Source: Apostichopus japonicus (taxonomy: Eukaryota; Echinodermata; Holothuroidea; Aspidochirotida; Stichopodidae). From it: a stretch of DNA of 64,000 nt. A program made the position numbers and the translations under genes. The notes under the pieces were generated by a model. The model made no database searches, had not been told where the DNA came from, and saw only the letters and a list, made by a program, of their open reading frames with translations. Location: contig NC_092582.1 in assembly GCF_037975245.1 (NCBI RefSeq), positions 22,344,577 through 22,408,576 of the forward strand, given 5' to 3'. Below, one piece after another: positions 35,980-45,166 of this stretch (positions within the stretch are counted from its first letter, which is position 1; each line of letters opens with the position of its first letter).

Positions 35980-37243
35980 TAACATCCCCCTCAATCTTTT
36001 AAAATTTTTGGATACTCCAAAATTTTAACATCATACTGCTTTAACTTATCATTATCTCAAGAAGGTAGAGTACTGTAAGCATATCCATTAATATTCAATA
36101 AATGGTCTTCATGTATCTCAAAGGTTAACATCTAGGTTACTAATATTAAAATGATCATATGGTATATACATTGACACTATCTCCATGAAATTGAAATTGA
36201 AGTGTACCTCTTCAATATTGATGACATCATATGATGTAATCTAAAAAAAAAAAATATCATTAAGATATCTTAAAGTTACATGACACAGCAAAATATGCAG
36301 TATCTCTTACAAAATACATTTATGCATTTCATACATCAATAATACATTTATATCAAAAGTGAAATCATGCCGTGATTTGGGGAGAGATCAGAGAATACTT
36401 GACTTAGTTATCTTTTAACTGAACAGAACACCTTGACGTTCCATGAAAAATTCGTACACAAAAAAAAGAACCTTAAAATATTACAAACTCATTTACAAAA
36501 CCTCGTCTTTAATGAAGGCAAAGTTTCAAAACTGTTTTGAAACCCTGTGAATCATATACATCCACTTCAAGAAAATCAAGAAAATGTGACTCGATAGCAT
36601 GGTGACCCTAGGTATGCACTCCGAAATGATCTAGTAAAGTACCAAAGTACTAGATATTCGATACCATAAAAGAGACCCCATAGACTATGACATCAACAAA
36701 TCTTTCTTCAAATTTACATAATACTTAACATCTTGACTTTTCAACTTCTTGCTTCATCATTGAAGAAATTTACTTTTGAATGAATATTTGAGGAAAAGAA
36801 AATATATACATAATTTCCTTAAAAGATCTATACTTTCATTTGCTTCGATAACTGTTGCTGTAAGCAAAAGTTGCACATCTTCAATGCTGTCTCTGAATAG
36901 CCTTCAATATAACATAAATGATGCAATGTAAATGTCCCTAAAATATTTCTCAAATATATGAAAACCCATGTTGCTAATATTCCGGATATGTTCTAATTGC
37001 CGGGTAAACGTTTGAACGAATTCATAAGGAGAAAAAAGGTATACTCATTACACATTTGTTATAAAAGATGAAACTAGGTCACTTGGTGGTGGTTTTAACA
37101 ATAAAGCTTATATTGTTACACCATACAGTACAATGACTTCCACTTAATAGGTATGCAGGTAATTGCCATGACGCATTCCATTCATACAATTGTGGGTAAA
37201 ACACCTGTTCATCTGAACTTAAAGCAAAATGCAGTTATACATA
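35980..37243 (-). other. Retrotransposon 3' untranslated region and polypurine tract
   Basis: 1.26 kb, AT-rich, between the pol stop and the 3' LTR, with no ORF of note; an env gene would be expected here in errantivirus-type elements and is absent. On the element strand the last bases before the LTR are purine-rich (AAGATTGAGGGGGATGTTA), fitting the polypurine tract that primes plus-strand DNA synthesis. Confidence 0.75.
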
Positions 37244-40200
37244 TTAACCATATAATGTTTGCAACATCCTGCCTGGATTGCCTGTAATGTTCAATCCCTT
37301 TTCATGGAGAAAATTCATTATTTCCTCTGTGTTGGAATATTTCCCTACATTCCACCAAAAATCATGACTCTTAAAGCCTGTTGGAAAACATGGTGTCTGA
37401 TAGGTGACCAGAACCTGTAATTCACCCAATTTGTATCTAGCACGTTGGACTTTCATGTCTCCTTGTGGAGCATTTGCAAAAACTTTCTTTTGCCTTAATA
37501 TGCTATCTTTCATGGAAGGATATGGAATTGCTAATCCTTCATTATGTGCTCTTTTCTCTAAAAATGATGCAACATTCATTGGCTTAGTAGTCACAAGACA
37601 CATGATGTGATCTGAAGTTACCCCTGGCAAAATGTTACCAAACTCATCATGAAACTCAATATGTGCATCTTGCATGACATTAACATTTTCTGCATTAGAA
37701 GTGTTACTACTCAAAACATTTCGCATTCGTGCAACCTTTTCACTTGATGAACCCTTTGTTTTCAAGACCTGACGCAATTTCTGAATGTTAGTGATATTCT
37801 TAGTTTCAGAAGATGCTCTTACAAAACATGGTTTAAGCCTGTTATAATTGAATACATCACTAAGAATTTCTCCTTTGAGAGTGGCCAACAAATAATGAGT
37901 CCTATCCAAAACTTGATGGATCACTAGTGGTCCACACCATTCTGCAGCAATTTTGCGAGAGTTCGCAGTCAAGGAGGAAGACGTTGGCTTATATAGATAC
38001 ACTAATTGACCCGTTGAATAAATTGCACCTTTGTCTAGTTTTGCACTTATCTTAACATTTTGAGCATCTTGTTGCTTCTTTTGTAAGACCAACATTACCC
38101 TTGACAAATGATCAAATCGTTTCTTTAACAATGCAGCATATTCTCCATGAGATTGTGATAATCCTGCCATTGGATTGAATGATAAATTTGTAAGATTTGG
38201 TGGCTTACGTCCAAATGCAAGTTCAAATGGGCTATAGCTACCTAACTGAGGAGAGGAAAATGTGTTATATGCATAGGCTGATGTTGGGACAAACCGTACC
38301 CAATCCATACCAAACTGATTTAAGTTCACTTTGAGGAAATTTGAAAGAGTCTGAATGTGTCTTTCAACCTGTAAGCTTCCATGATTGCTTACACTGATGA
38401 ACCTTTGTTCAATGCCTAAAGCCTTACTTAAGAGCTCCACTAATTTTCCTGTAAGAGAAGCTGCCGCATCACTTATGATACAAGACGGTGGACCAAAAGT
38501 TGTGACTACCCTCTGCAATAATGCTTCACATATCGTTTCAGCATCAAGAGTCTTAAGAGAAACACATACAACAAATCTAGTGATCTCATCACAAACAACC
38601 ATCAAATGTTTAAATCCTGTAGCCGTTGTGGGCATAGTCTTGAAATCCAGACTAAGTCTGTCAAAAGGACGATAAGAATCAGGAATGCGAGCATGATATT
38701 GTCTCAATTTGTCCGGTTTCTTACGGAATTCTTGACAACGGAGACATGCCTGAATATAATTACTGATGCGTTGAAACATATTGCGCAGATAGAAATGCTG
38801 TCTAATGGTCAAATATGTACGCATTACACCCTGATGATTACTTAACAAGTCATCATGATAACGAGATATTATCTGTTCTACCATAGTCTCAGGTACGACT
38901 AACTGAAGAGTCATCTTAGCATCATTAGTCTCATGCAAAAATATCCTGAATAACAAACTATTACATAACAAATAATCCTCTGCTTGAGAACGAACAGTTC
39001 TAGCATGCTTAACATTACTTGGAATAATGTCATGTGCAAGAAAATCATAAATTGGTTTGTAGTAAGGACAAGTTTGTTGTTGAATTTGCAACTCTTTTAC
39101 GTCAAATGGCAGATCATAGTTTTTGATCAGCTTTCCTTGAATTGCCTTCATGACTTTATTCAATTCCTTTTGTTTTGGAATGTGCCCTGTAACCAAATGA
39201 TCAATGTTTGTTATGACTGGCTTTGGCTGAACAAATAATTCTGGAGGTGGTTCTCTGATTATCTCTTGCACTCTATGTCTACTCTGATCCACTAATCTTG
39301 GCTCTGTAGGTTGAGAAACACTTGTAAAATTTGGCACAACTAATATGTCAGGGCTAAATGAAGGTCCATTTTCACTCGGCATAGTAATAATAGGCCTTTC
39401 AATATATGTTTCTCTCTTGTCATTAGAAACATCTGGTGTAGTCGTCTTTTGTGACTCAGATTGTGGTCTCTGTGTAACATGCTCACTAGAATGTGTTGCC
39501 TTAGGAATGGATGTCCTTTTAACTCTATTTGTTGATACTTTGGCTGGGGAATCCTGCTTGGACTCCTTAGTGACTTTATTCGGAAATAAATCTGGAACTT
39601 TGACTCCCATTGACCTTGCCATTGACCTTGTCATGATTGGATTAAATGTCTCCTTAGGTGGAGTTGAAAAATCCTCACAAGAATTGACCTCTTGAGCAAC
39701 CTGATCTATTTCAGAGTGAAATTCCTGTGGTGCTCTAGACAAATAATCTGCCAAAACCAATTCTGAACCTTTCTTATAACCAACCTGAAATGTATATTCT
39801 GACAATTTGAACAGAAGCTTACGTAAGCGTGAAGTTGCTGGTTCTTGTTTTGACTTAAACAATTCAACAATGGCTGAGTGATCAACATATGCCTCAAATT
39901 CTACATTTTGCAATAAATGTTTGAATGCTGTCACATTAATAAATAGACCCATCATTTCTAATTCAGTTACACTATACCTCTGACATGCTGGTGGTAATAT
40001 CTTAGAGTAATATGCAATAATATTCTCTTTGCCATTAACTCTTTGTGTCAGGTATGATCCTGTTGCTACTCGTGATGTGTCGCTATATAATACAAAACGA
40101 CCATATTTCTGTGGCATATGCAATATAGGTGGATTACACAACAACTCTTTAATACTTTGAAATGCACACTGATGTTCCTCTGTCCATTTCAATACCTTTC

Positions 40201-42118
40201 TTTTACGACTCAAATGATGTAATGGTCTCAATAGTGCTTGAATATTTGGGAAAAATGAAGCCACATAATTAACTGCACCCACAAATCGTCTTACTGACTT
40301 AACATTGTGTGGTTTCGGTGTGTTCCTGATTGCTGCACATCTATCATGTAAAGGTTGGATACAAGCCTCACCTTCTGGGGTTATTGAGAGCAAATGTCCC
40401 ATATATCGGACTGAATTTTGAAAAATGCTACACTTTTTCGGAGAGATTTTCAATCCGTTGTCCATTAAAACCTTAAAAATTGCCTGTAGGTGTTGTTTGT
40501 GAGATCGTTTGTCTGCACTGTACACAACAATATCGTCATGATGAGCAATACAGAACTTATTTGAATTTGGGATCGTTGCCAAAATATCATTAATTTGCGA
40601 CTGAAAGATCGCTGGAGATAAATTCAATCCCTGTGGTAAGCGTTTATAATAATAATGCTTTCCTCCATGAAATGAAGCAATACCTGTATATTGTTGTGCA
40701 TGAACACTAAGTGGCAGACAGAAGAATGCAGACTTTAAATCGAGAACACCCAAAATTTTGGCTCCAGAGTACCCTATGGTACGGATAGTCTCATTCAGCA
40801 ATGGAAATGGGTGATTGAGACGTTTTATTCTACTGTTCAAGTAGCGAAAATCTGTGACAACCCTTTTGTCTTTTGTTCCCTTCTTTGGAATGAGGAAAAC
40901 CGGTGAGGTATAAGACTGATGTCCTACCGCTAAGATTCCTAATCGCACTAATTTGTCAAGCTCACTGGCGACAATGACTTTGTCCTCATCTGAAAGTCTA
41001 TAAGGACGTATGTAAAATGGCTCATCATTAGTAAGAGTAATATCAGCCTCATAATTTGGACAGTGAGATAATTCACCATAAAGAGAAAATGCATCTCTAT
41101 GTGAGTCTAGAAATTCATAAATGCTTTCTGTTTCTGAAGCATTTAGAATACTTTGTTCCAAATTAATGTTATCTCTCATGATTTCCTGTTCAGATTTGGA
41201 AACCAGGGGATCATCGACTGTCAAATGTGGATATCGATGTAAATTATATCGTGTAATTTCATCACGATTCTCTTTAGAGTTAGAATTGGTTCGAAAAAGA
41301 GACGGTTTTTCGATGTCTCTCATGACATTTAGAAAATCTAGGGAATCAGTAGGTATGTCTTCTGTGACCGTAATGATATCTGCTAAATCTAAATGAGCCA
41401 CTGTGCGAGAAGGATGCAGACAAAATTTCTGGTTACCCATGTTCCTTAGTAGAATCTTTGTTCTACCTTTATGCATTTTCACTAACATTCGTGAAGGACA
41501 CATACGAGATATTAGAGGAAACGGTTTAATAACCACATCTGCATTTCGTGCATATAATGGAAGACGTCCCTGTACAGTAATGTATCTTTGCTGACCTGGG
41601 TAAATAACAAATCTCTGCACTGGCCTAAGGAAAACTTTGGCTTGTTTAATTCTAAAACAGTTTGTGGTAAAGTCCAAAGATCCATTCAATTCCTTCAGAG
41701 TTTGACTACCTAATATTAAGTCAATACCTGTCAGGTTTGCAGCAATTAAAGCAGAAAGCTGAAATTCATGACTCTGAATTTTGACCTGAAATGTTATCGT
41801 GCTATACGCATGAATAAACTGACCATTACCCAACTTTAGGTTTACTACATCAACTGAGACTGGTTGTATAGAGGATAAATACTTTGAATTTTGCACTGTA
41901 GAAGAAGAAATGATAGAGCGTGTTGCTCCACTATCAAACAACAATGAAATTCCTTTACCATCATGTAAAGTACCTCTTACAAAATTACGTGTGTCCAGTT
42001 GAATATCCACATTACGGTCGTTACCTGTATATTTAGAACTAGGAATATTACTATTCTTCCAAATATTATTTGTTTTACGTTTCGAGCTTCCCTTACTTGG
42101 TACTTTGTCTGGAGTCAC
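37244..42118 (-). CDS. pol: Retrotransposon pol: protease, RT, RNase H, integrase (1624 codons)
   Basis: Uninterrupted. Numbering is from a GTG at 42118; the frame is open upstream across the gag stop and is -1 relative to gag, so translation as a gag-pol fusion by frameshifting is likely. Protease: LLFDSGATRSI (DSG at 62-64). RT: LDLKSAFF with Asp460, LPQGLNLSPAIFQ, and the active-site box AHHDDIVVYS with HHDD at 526-529, where Y/F-x-D-D is usual. RNase H: YSDTS (Asp680), TELEM, YVDHS, LADYLSR. Integrase: HHCC zinc finger (HDDLLSNH, CLRC at 1125-1128), catalytic D1158, D1217 (ISDAAAS) and E1252 (LQVERH), that is D-58-D-34-E; GPY/F-like module from GPL at 1396. A further ~190 residues to the end have no assignment. 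All catalytic acidic residues are present. Confidence 0.95.
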   Translation of the reverse strand: MTPDKVPSKGSSKRKTNNIWKNSNIPSSKYTGNDRNVDIQLDTRNFVRGTLHDGKGISLLFDSGATRSIISSSTVQNSKYLSSIQPVSVDVVNLKLGNGQFIHAYSTITFQVKIQSHEFQLSALIAANLTGIDLILGSQTLKELNGSLDFTTNCFRIKQAKVFLRPVQRFVIYPGQQRYITVQGRLPLYARNADVVIKPFPLISRMCPSRMLVKMHKGRTKILLRNMGNQKFCLHPSRTVAHLDLADIITVTEDIPTDSLDFLNVMRDIEKPSLFRTNSNSKENRDEITRYNLHRYPHLTVDDPLVSKSEQEIMRDNINLEQSILNASETESIYEFLDSHRDAFSLYGELSHCPNYEADITLTNDEPFYIRPYRLSDEDKVIVASELDKLVRLGILAVGHQSYTSPVFLIPKKGTKDKRVVTDFRYLNSRIKRLNHPFPLLNETIRTIGYSGAKILGVLDLKSAFFCLPLSVHAQQYTGIASFHGGKHYYYKRLPQGLNLSPAIFQSQINDILATIPNSNKFCIAHHDDIVVYSADKRSHKQHLQAIFKVLMDNGLKISPKKCSIFQNSVRYMGHLLSITPEGEACIQPLHDRCAAIRNTPKPHNVKSVRRFVGAVNYVASFFPNIQALLRPLHHLSRKRKVLKWTEEHQCAFQSIKELLCNPPILHMPQKYGRFVLYSDTSRVATGSYLTQRVNGKENIIAYYSKILPPACQRYSVTELEMMGLFINVTAFKHLLQNVEFEAYVDHSAIVELFKSKQEPATSRLRKLLFKLSEYTFQVGYKKGSELVLADYLSRAPQEFHSEIDQVAQEVNSCEDFSTPPKETFNPIMTRSMARSMGVKVPDLFPNKVTKESKQDSPAKVSTNRVKRTSIPKATHSSEHVTQRPQSESQKTTTPDVSNDKRETYIERPIITMPSENGPSFSPDILVVPNFTSVSQPTEPRLVDQSRHRVQEIIREPPPELFVQPKPVITNIDHLVTGHIPKQKELNKVMKAIQGKLIKNYDLPFDVKELQIQQQTCPYYKPIYDFLAHDIIPSNVKHARTVRSQAEDYLLCNSLLFRIFLHETNDAKMTLQLVVPETMVEQIISRYHDDLLSNHQGVMRTYLTIRQHFYLRNMFQRISNYIQACLRCQEFRKKPDKLRQYHARIPDSYRPFDRLSLDFKTMPTTATGFKHLMVVCDEITRFVVCVSLKTLDAETICEALLQRVVTTFGPPSCIISDAAASLTGKLVELLSKALGIEQRFISVSNHGSLQVERHIQTLSNFLKVNLNQFGMDWVRFVPTSAYAYNTFSSPQLGSYSPFELAFGRKPPNLTNLSFNPMAGLSQSHGEYAALLKKRFDHLSRVMLVLQKKQQDAQNVKISAKLDKGAIYSTGQLVYLYKPTSSSLTANSRKIAAEWCGPLVIHQVLDRTHYLLATLKGEILSDVFNYNRLKPCFVRASSETKNITNIQKLRQVLKTKGSSSEKVARMRNVLSSNTSNAENVNVMQDAHIEFHDEFGNILPGVTSDHIMCLVTTKPMNVASFLEKRAHNEGLAIPYPSMKDSILRQKKVFANAPQGDMKVQRARYKLGELQVLVTYQTPCFPTGFKSHDFWWNVGKYSNTEEIMNFLHEKGLNITGNPGRMLQTLYG

Positions 42119-42147
42119 TGTATGATGAGTGCAATCATAAGTGCTCC

Positions 42148-43098
42148 CTACTGAAAATTCTGTGTTGGTACTCTGTTTACCTTAGCCTCTATTTCATGGC
42201 TTAGGCGAATTTGGCAATATTGTGCAAAATGACCTCGATTTTGGCAGTAGTAACAAGTGACTGAAGGATTAAAATACGGTAACATTCTCCTGTTATTATT
42301 CTGACCTGTCCTAGGACCACGAGAATCACGAGAACTATATCTTTGCCTCATATCTTTTGGATTGTCTTGCGATTCTGACCTACGTGACTGATCAAACTTG
42401 GTCTCTAATTCCTGAATTTTGGTACACAACTCGTGTATCTCAGAAGATGCAGAAATAGTAGGAGTCTGAACAGAAGACGCTTTGTCGTGCATTGCCATAA
42501 ATGGTTCGGAAGATGCCGGGGGTTGACTTTGGATTTGTAAGTCAAAAAAGCACTGTACTTTCATGACCAAATCTGCAATTGTTGCTTGTGGTGTTGCAGA
42601 CATTAACACTGCTGAGCGGCATTGCAAAGGCAGGGTCGAGATCAATTTATCTCTAATTTGGTCCTCGCCATAATTTAATTGTGCTGCAGCTTTTGAAATT
42701 TTGGCCAAATGAGCTTGAGCTGTATCACCTGGCGTATAGCTTAATGCATGAAATGCCTGTGATTTAGCGTAGGAAGAAGTGCCTGGACTGAAACGAGCAA
42801 GGAATTGCTTCCGCATATCAGCAATAGTTGAAAAATTTTTGTTTTCAATCCAGAGTCTGGCTTGGCCTTTAAGTGTTCGCTTAAATATGCGACATATTTC
42901 ATTAAATTCTTCCGCTACAGGGGTGGTTTGGGACGGCAATTTATGCAACTCTAAATAATCTTCAAATCCCAAATAATGAGCTTCTGCTAAATCTGCATCT
43001 ATTACATCGCCCTGAAATCGTGATGGCAAAAAATCAGTGGGCCTATGTTTCTGCATAACATTAACAGAGGTCGAAGTTTCCTGTTCACTGACGGACAT
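42148..43098 (-). CDS. gag: Retrotransposon gag, capsid/nucleocapsid (316 aa)
   Basis: Opens with ATG (MSVSEQETSTS) and stops with TAG. The central part has the helical capsid pattern of Ty3/gypsy gag (GFEDYLELHKL, FKRTLKGQARLW, LARFSPG, FHALSYTPGDTAQAHL). Near the C-terminus is one CCHC zinc knuckle, CYYCQNRGHFAQYC, at about residues 282-295 (C-x2-C-x4-H-x4-C), preceded by an R/S/Q-rich basic stretch suited to RNA binding. The pol frame overlaps its end in -1. No classical X-XXY-YYZ slippery heptamer is obvious at the stop itself. Confidence 0.93.
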   Translation of the reverse strand: MSVSEQETSTSVNVMQKHRPTDFLPSRFQGDVIDADLAEAHYLGFEDYLELHKLPSQTTPVAEEFNEICRIFKRTLKGQARLWIENKNFSTIADMRKQFLARFSPGTSSYAKSQAFHALSYTPGDTAQAHLAKISKAAAQLNYGEDQIRDKLISTLPLQCRSAVLMSATPQATIADLVMKVQCFFDLQIQSQPPASSEPFMAMHDKASSVQTPTISASSEIHELCTKIQELETKFDQSRRSESQDNPKDMRQRYSSRDSRGPRTGQNNNRRMLPYFNPSVTCYYCQNRGHFAQYCQIRLSHEIEAKVNRVPTQNFQ

Positions 43099-43765
43099 TA
43101 TGCCGCATACAATTAGGCTAGTTATGAGTATACAACATGAGCCTATACTTAATTGAACACACTATCGACCGCAATTAAATACAAATAACAAATATGCAAT
43201 ACATGGACACGATTAAAATAACTTAACGGTACACTCTGATCTCAAATAGGGGTTGGGATACAAATTGGCATGATTTCACTCACCCTTAAGTTTAAATATG
43301 AACTGGTAGTGGTACTGCAAACGATGAAGTCCCTCGGTTAGCAGTAGTAGTTGCGGCAGGTAGTAGCAGTAGCAGGTGGGCCTACATCTCGTAGTAACTG
43401 CAGATTCGTTCGCCGTTAACATCGGGTAGAGTCTAGGCTTAGATCGCGATGTTCAGTTCTGATGTTTAGAGCTGTAGTATGACTAACTACTAGTTGCGCG
43501 AATGTTCAAACGCGAACTGCATGCTGGGTTGATCATCGTTAGTGTACAGATCAGTGGTTCCGGCATCCGGTGTACAGGCTTAGGCTAGTATAGGCCGTCT
43601 TCCCTCGTAGAGTGTTTCAGTTAGGCTAGGTCGTGAACATACGTTGTCCCTCGTTAGGTCTTCGGGCCAAAAAAATCCTTCTGTTCGTTATTGATCGTAA
43701 CGAACGAAAGTTGTGAAAGTTCCGTTACCGTTTTGTTCCTGAAGAAAGCAACCGCTCCTCCACCA
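43099..43765 (-). other. Retrotransposon 5' leader with primer-binding site
   Basis: Between the 5' LTR and gag. On the element strand it begins TGGTGGAGGAGCGGTTGC right at the LTR edge; a TGG start is expected for a site pairing with the CCA end of a tRNA primer. The tRNA cannot be named by eye. The rest should hold packaging signals; no ORF is credible. Confidence 0.7.
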
Positions 43766-44520
43766 TGTAATATTGTGACGAGCCCGCTCCTCCGATAGTA
43801 AAACTATATCGGGACTCGCGATAGAAAGGTACTGGGATATATTGATGCCGTATTTACGCTTCTTCAGGAGATGTCTCGAACGGAAGAAAACAATGACTTC
43901 ACACAAAAAACAAGTTGACGAGATAGGATTTGATTATTGATTCGGTATAATTTCTTCTCTGTTGATTCTCTTAACAAATAAAACTAAATTACAATGATTT
44001 GACTTGACTTGACTCCGTCAATTAAACAATTAGGAGTGATGAAATGGTGACGAAGCAACGAACTGATCACGGAGCGCTGACGGAGTGATAAATTTGCTGA
44101 TCAAGTGATAAATTTGCTGACGGAGTGCTCAAACTTTCGGCCTCCTTTTACTTTTAAACCTTACTTCCATAAAAATCTCACTGCGCACAATCAGTAGGCA
44201 GCCAATAACCTGACCATCCTGTATTAACTTAACGATATAAAAATAAGTGCACTGGCACTGATCTGCCCTGATTGGTTGGGAGTTTGGAAGTCCATCCCCT
44301 TTCTTCGAAACTTCCATACCACGTGAGAGAACCTTCTCGAATGTTCCACAGACATAATGGAATCTATTTTGGGAAAAGGCCCTGTACCAAGATTCAATAA
44401 GATAGTTAAAAACTTCTCGTGGGAAAACTGAATCCATGACCTAGATAAATACATAAGAGGCCTGTAAGGTGTCTCGATGGAGTGTTTCGGTAACATCAAA
44501 GGGATGGTATTACTATTTCA
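43766..44520 (-). repeat. 5' LTR (right on the plus strand)
   Basis: 755 bp, matching 35225-35979 base for base as far as I could compare by eye. On the element strand it carries the promoter and start of transcription. Its outer end is 647 bp from the ZNHIT6 stop codon and points away from that gene's coding part, in the same transcriptional direction. Confidence 0.95.
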
Positions 44521-45166
44521 TATTATAATTAAATTTTGATAAAATTAATTCACATAATGATTTATATTTGTCTTCATTTAAGTTTCGGTGATCTTCCCTT
44601 GGCATTGCCGGCACGACCCTTTCCTTAAAACGCAATAAATTCCCTCCCGAGAGTCAGTCATAAAAACACCAGCACAGTTATTATTATTATTACGACTTGT
44701 TCCCTATAGTTATTGCTATGACTAATAGTCTCAGACTCCAGCCAATCATCGACGACAGTCTGTGACTGTAGGAGATGGATGGCACATAGCTTACCAGTGC
44801 TGTACGTTTAACCTAGCACATTGTGAGGATGACTTATTGGTCACCCTTCTATATATGTAATTTATTACATCACGCATAGAAATCGGCCACGAACAAGGGC
44901 TAATTCAAACTCGTCGTGCAGTATGACCAATCACAGAAACTCTACCATAGATGCTACAACATCTCCACATGACTTTTTCATTTCGGAACAATCAAACACA
45001 ATGTCCAATCTTCTGCCCTCACTGCTCCATTGTCACCTTTCTGCTCAATTCCCACTTAATAAATGTTCTTCTGATCTATTTATCCCTCATTTCTATATTT
45101 ATCTGTTTTGTCCCTTGAGGGTGGTGGGGGGGGGCTTGTTGTCCTCATTCATTCTCCTTTGCATTT
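44521..45166. other. ZNHIT6 3' flank / probable 3' UTR
   Basis: Sequence between the retrotransposon and the ZNHIT6 stop. AATAAA on the minus strand at 44860-44865 is about 300 bp past the stop and is a plausible polyadenylation signal. No other feature is seen. Confidence 0.45.

Larger units (their letters stand above)
35225..44520 (-). mobile_element. Full-length Ty3/gypsy-type LTR retrotransposon (9.3 kb)
   Basis: Two 755-bp LTRs in direct orientation flank a 7.8-kb interior. Read on the minus strand the order is 5' LTR, primer-binding site, ~0.67-kb leader, gag, pol (protease, reverse transcriptase, RNase H, integrase), ~1.26-kb untranslated region, polypurine tract, 3' LTR. Integrase downstream of RNase H identifies the Ty3/gypsy (Metaviridae) order rather than copia. 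I could find no difference between the LTRs by eye, and both ORFs are open, so insertion is recent and the copy may be active. No env-like ORF is present. The 5' flank of the plus-strand left LTR ends TATT and the right flank begins TATT: a 4-bp target duplication if the shared T at the left LTR edge is counted as flank. Confidence 0.96.
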
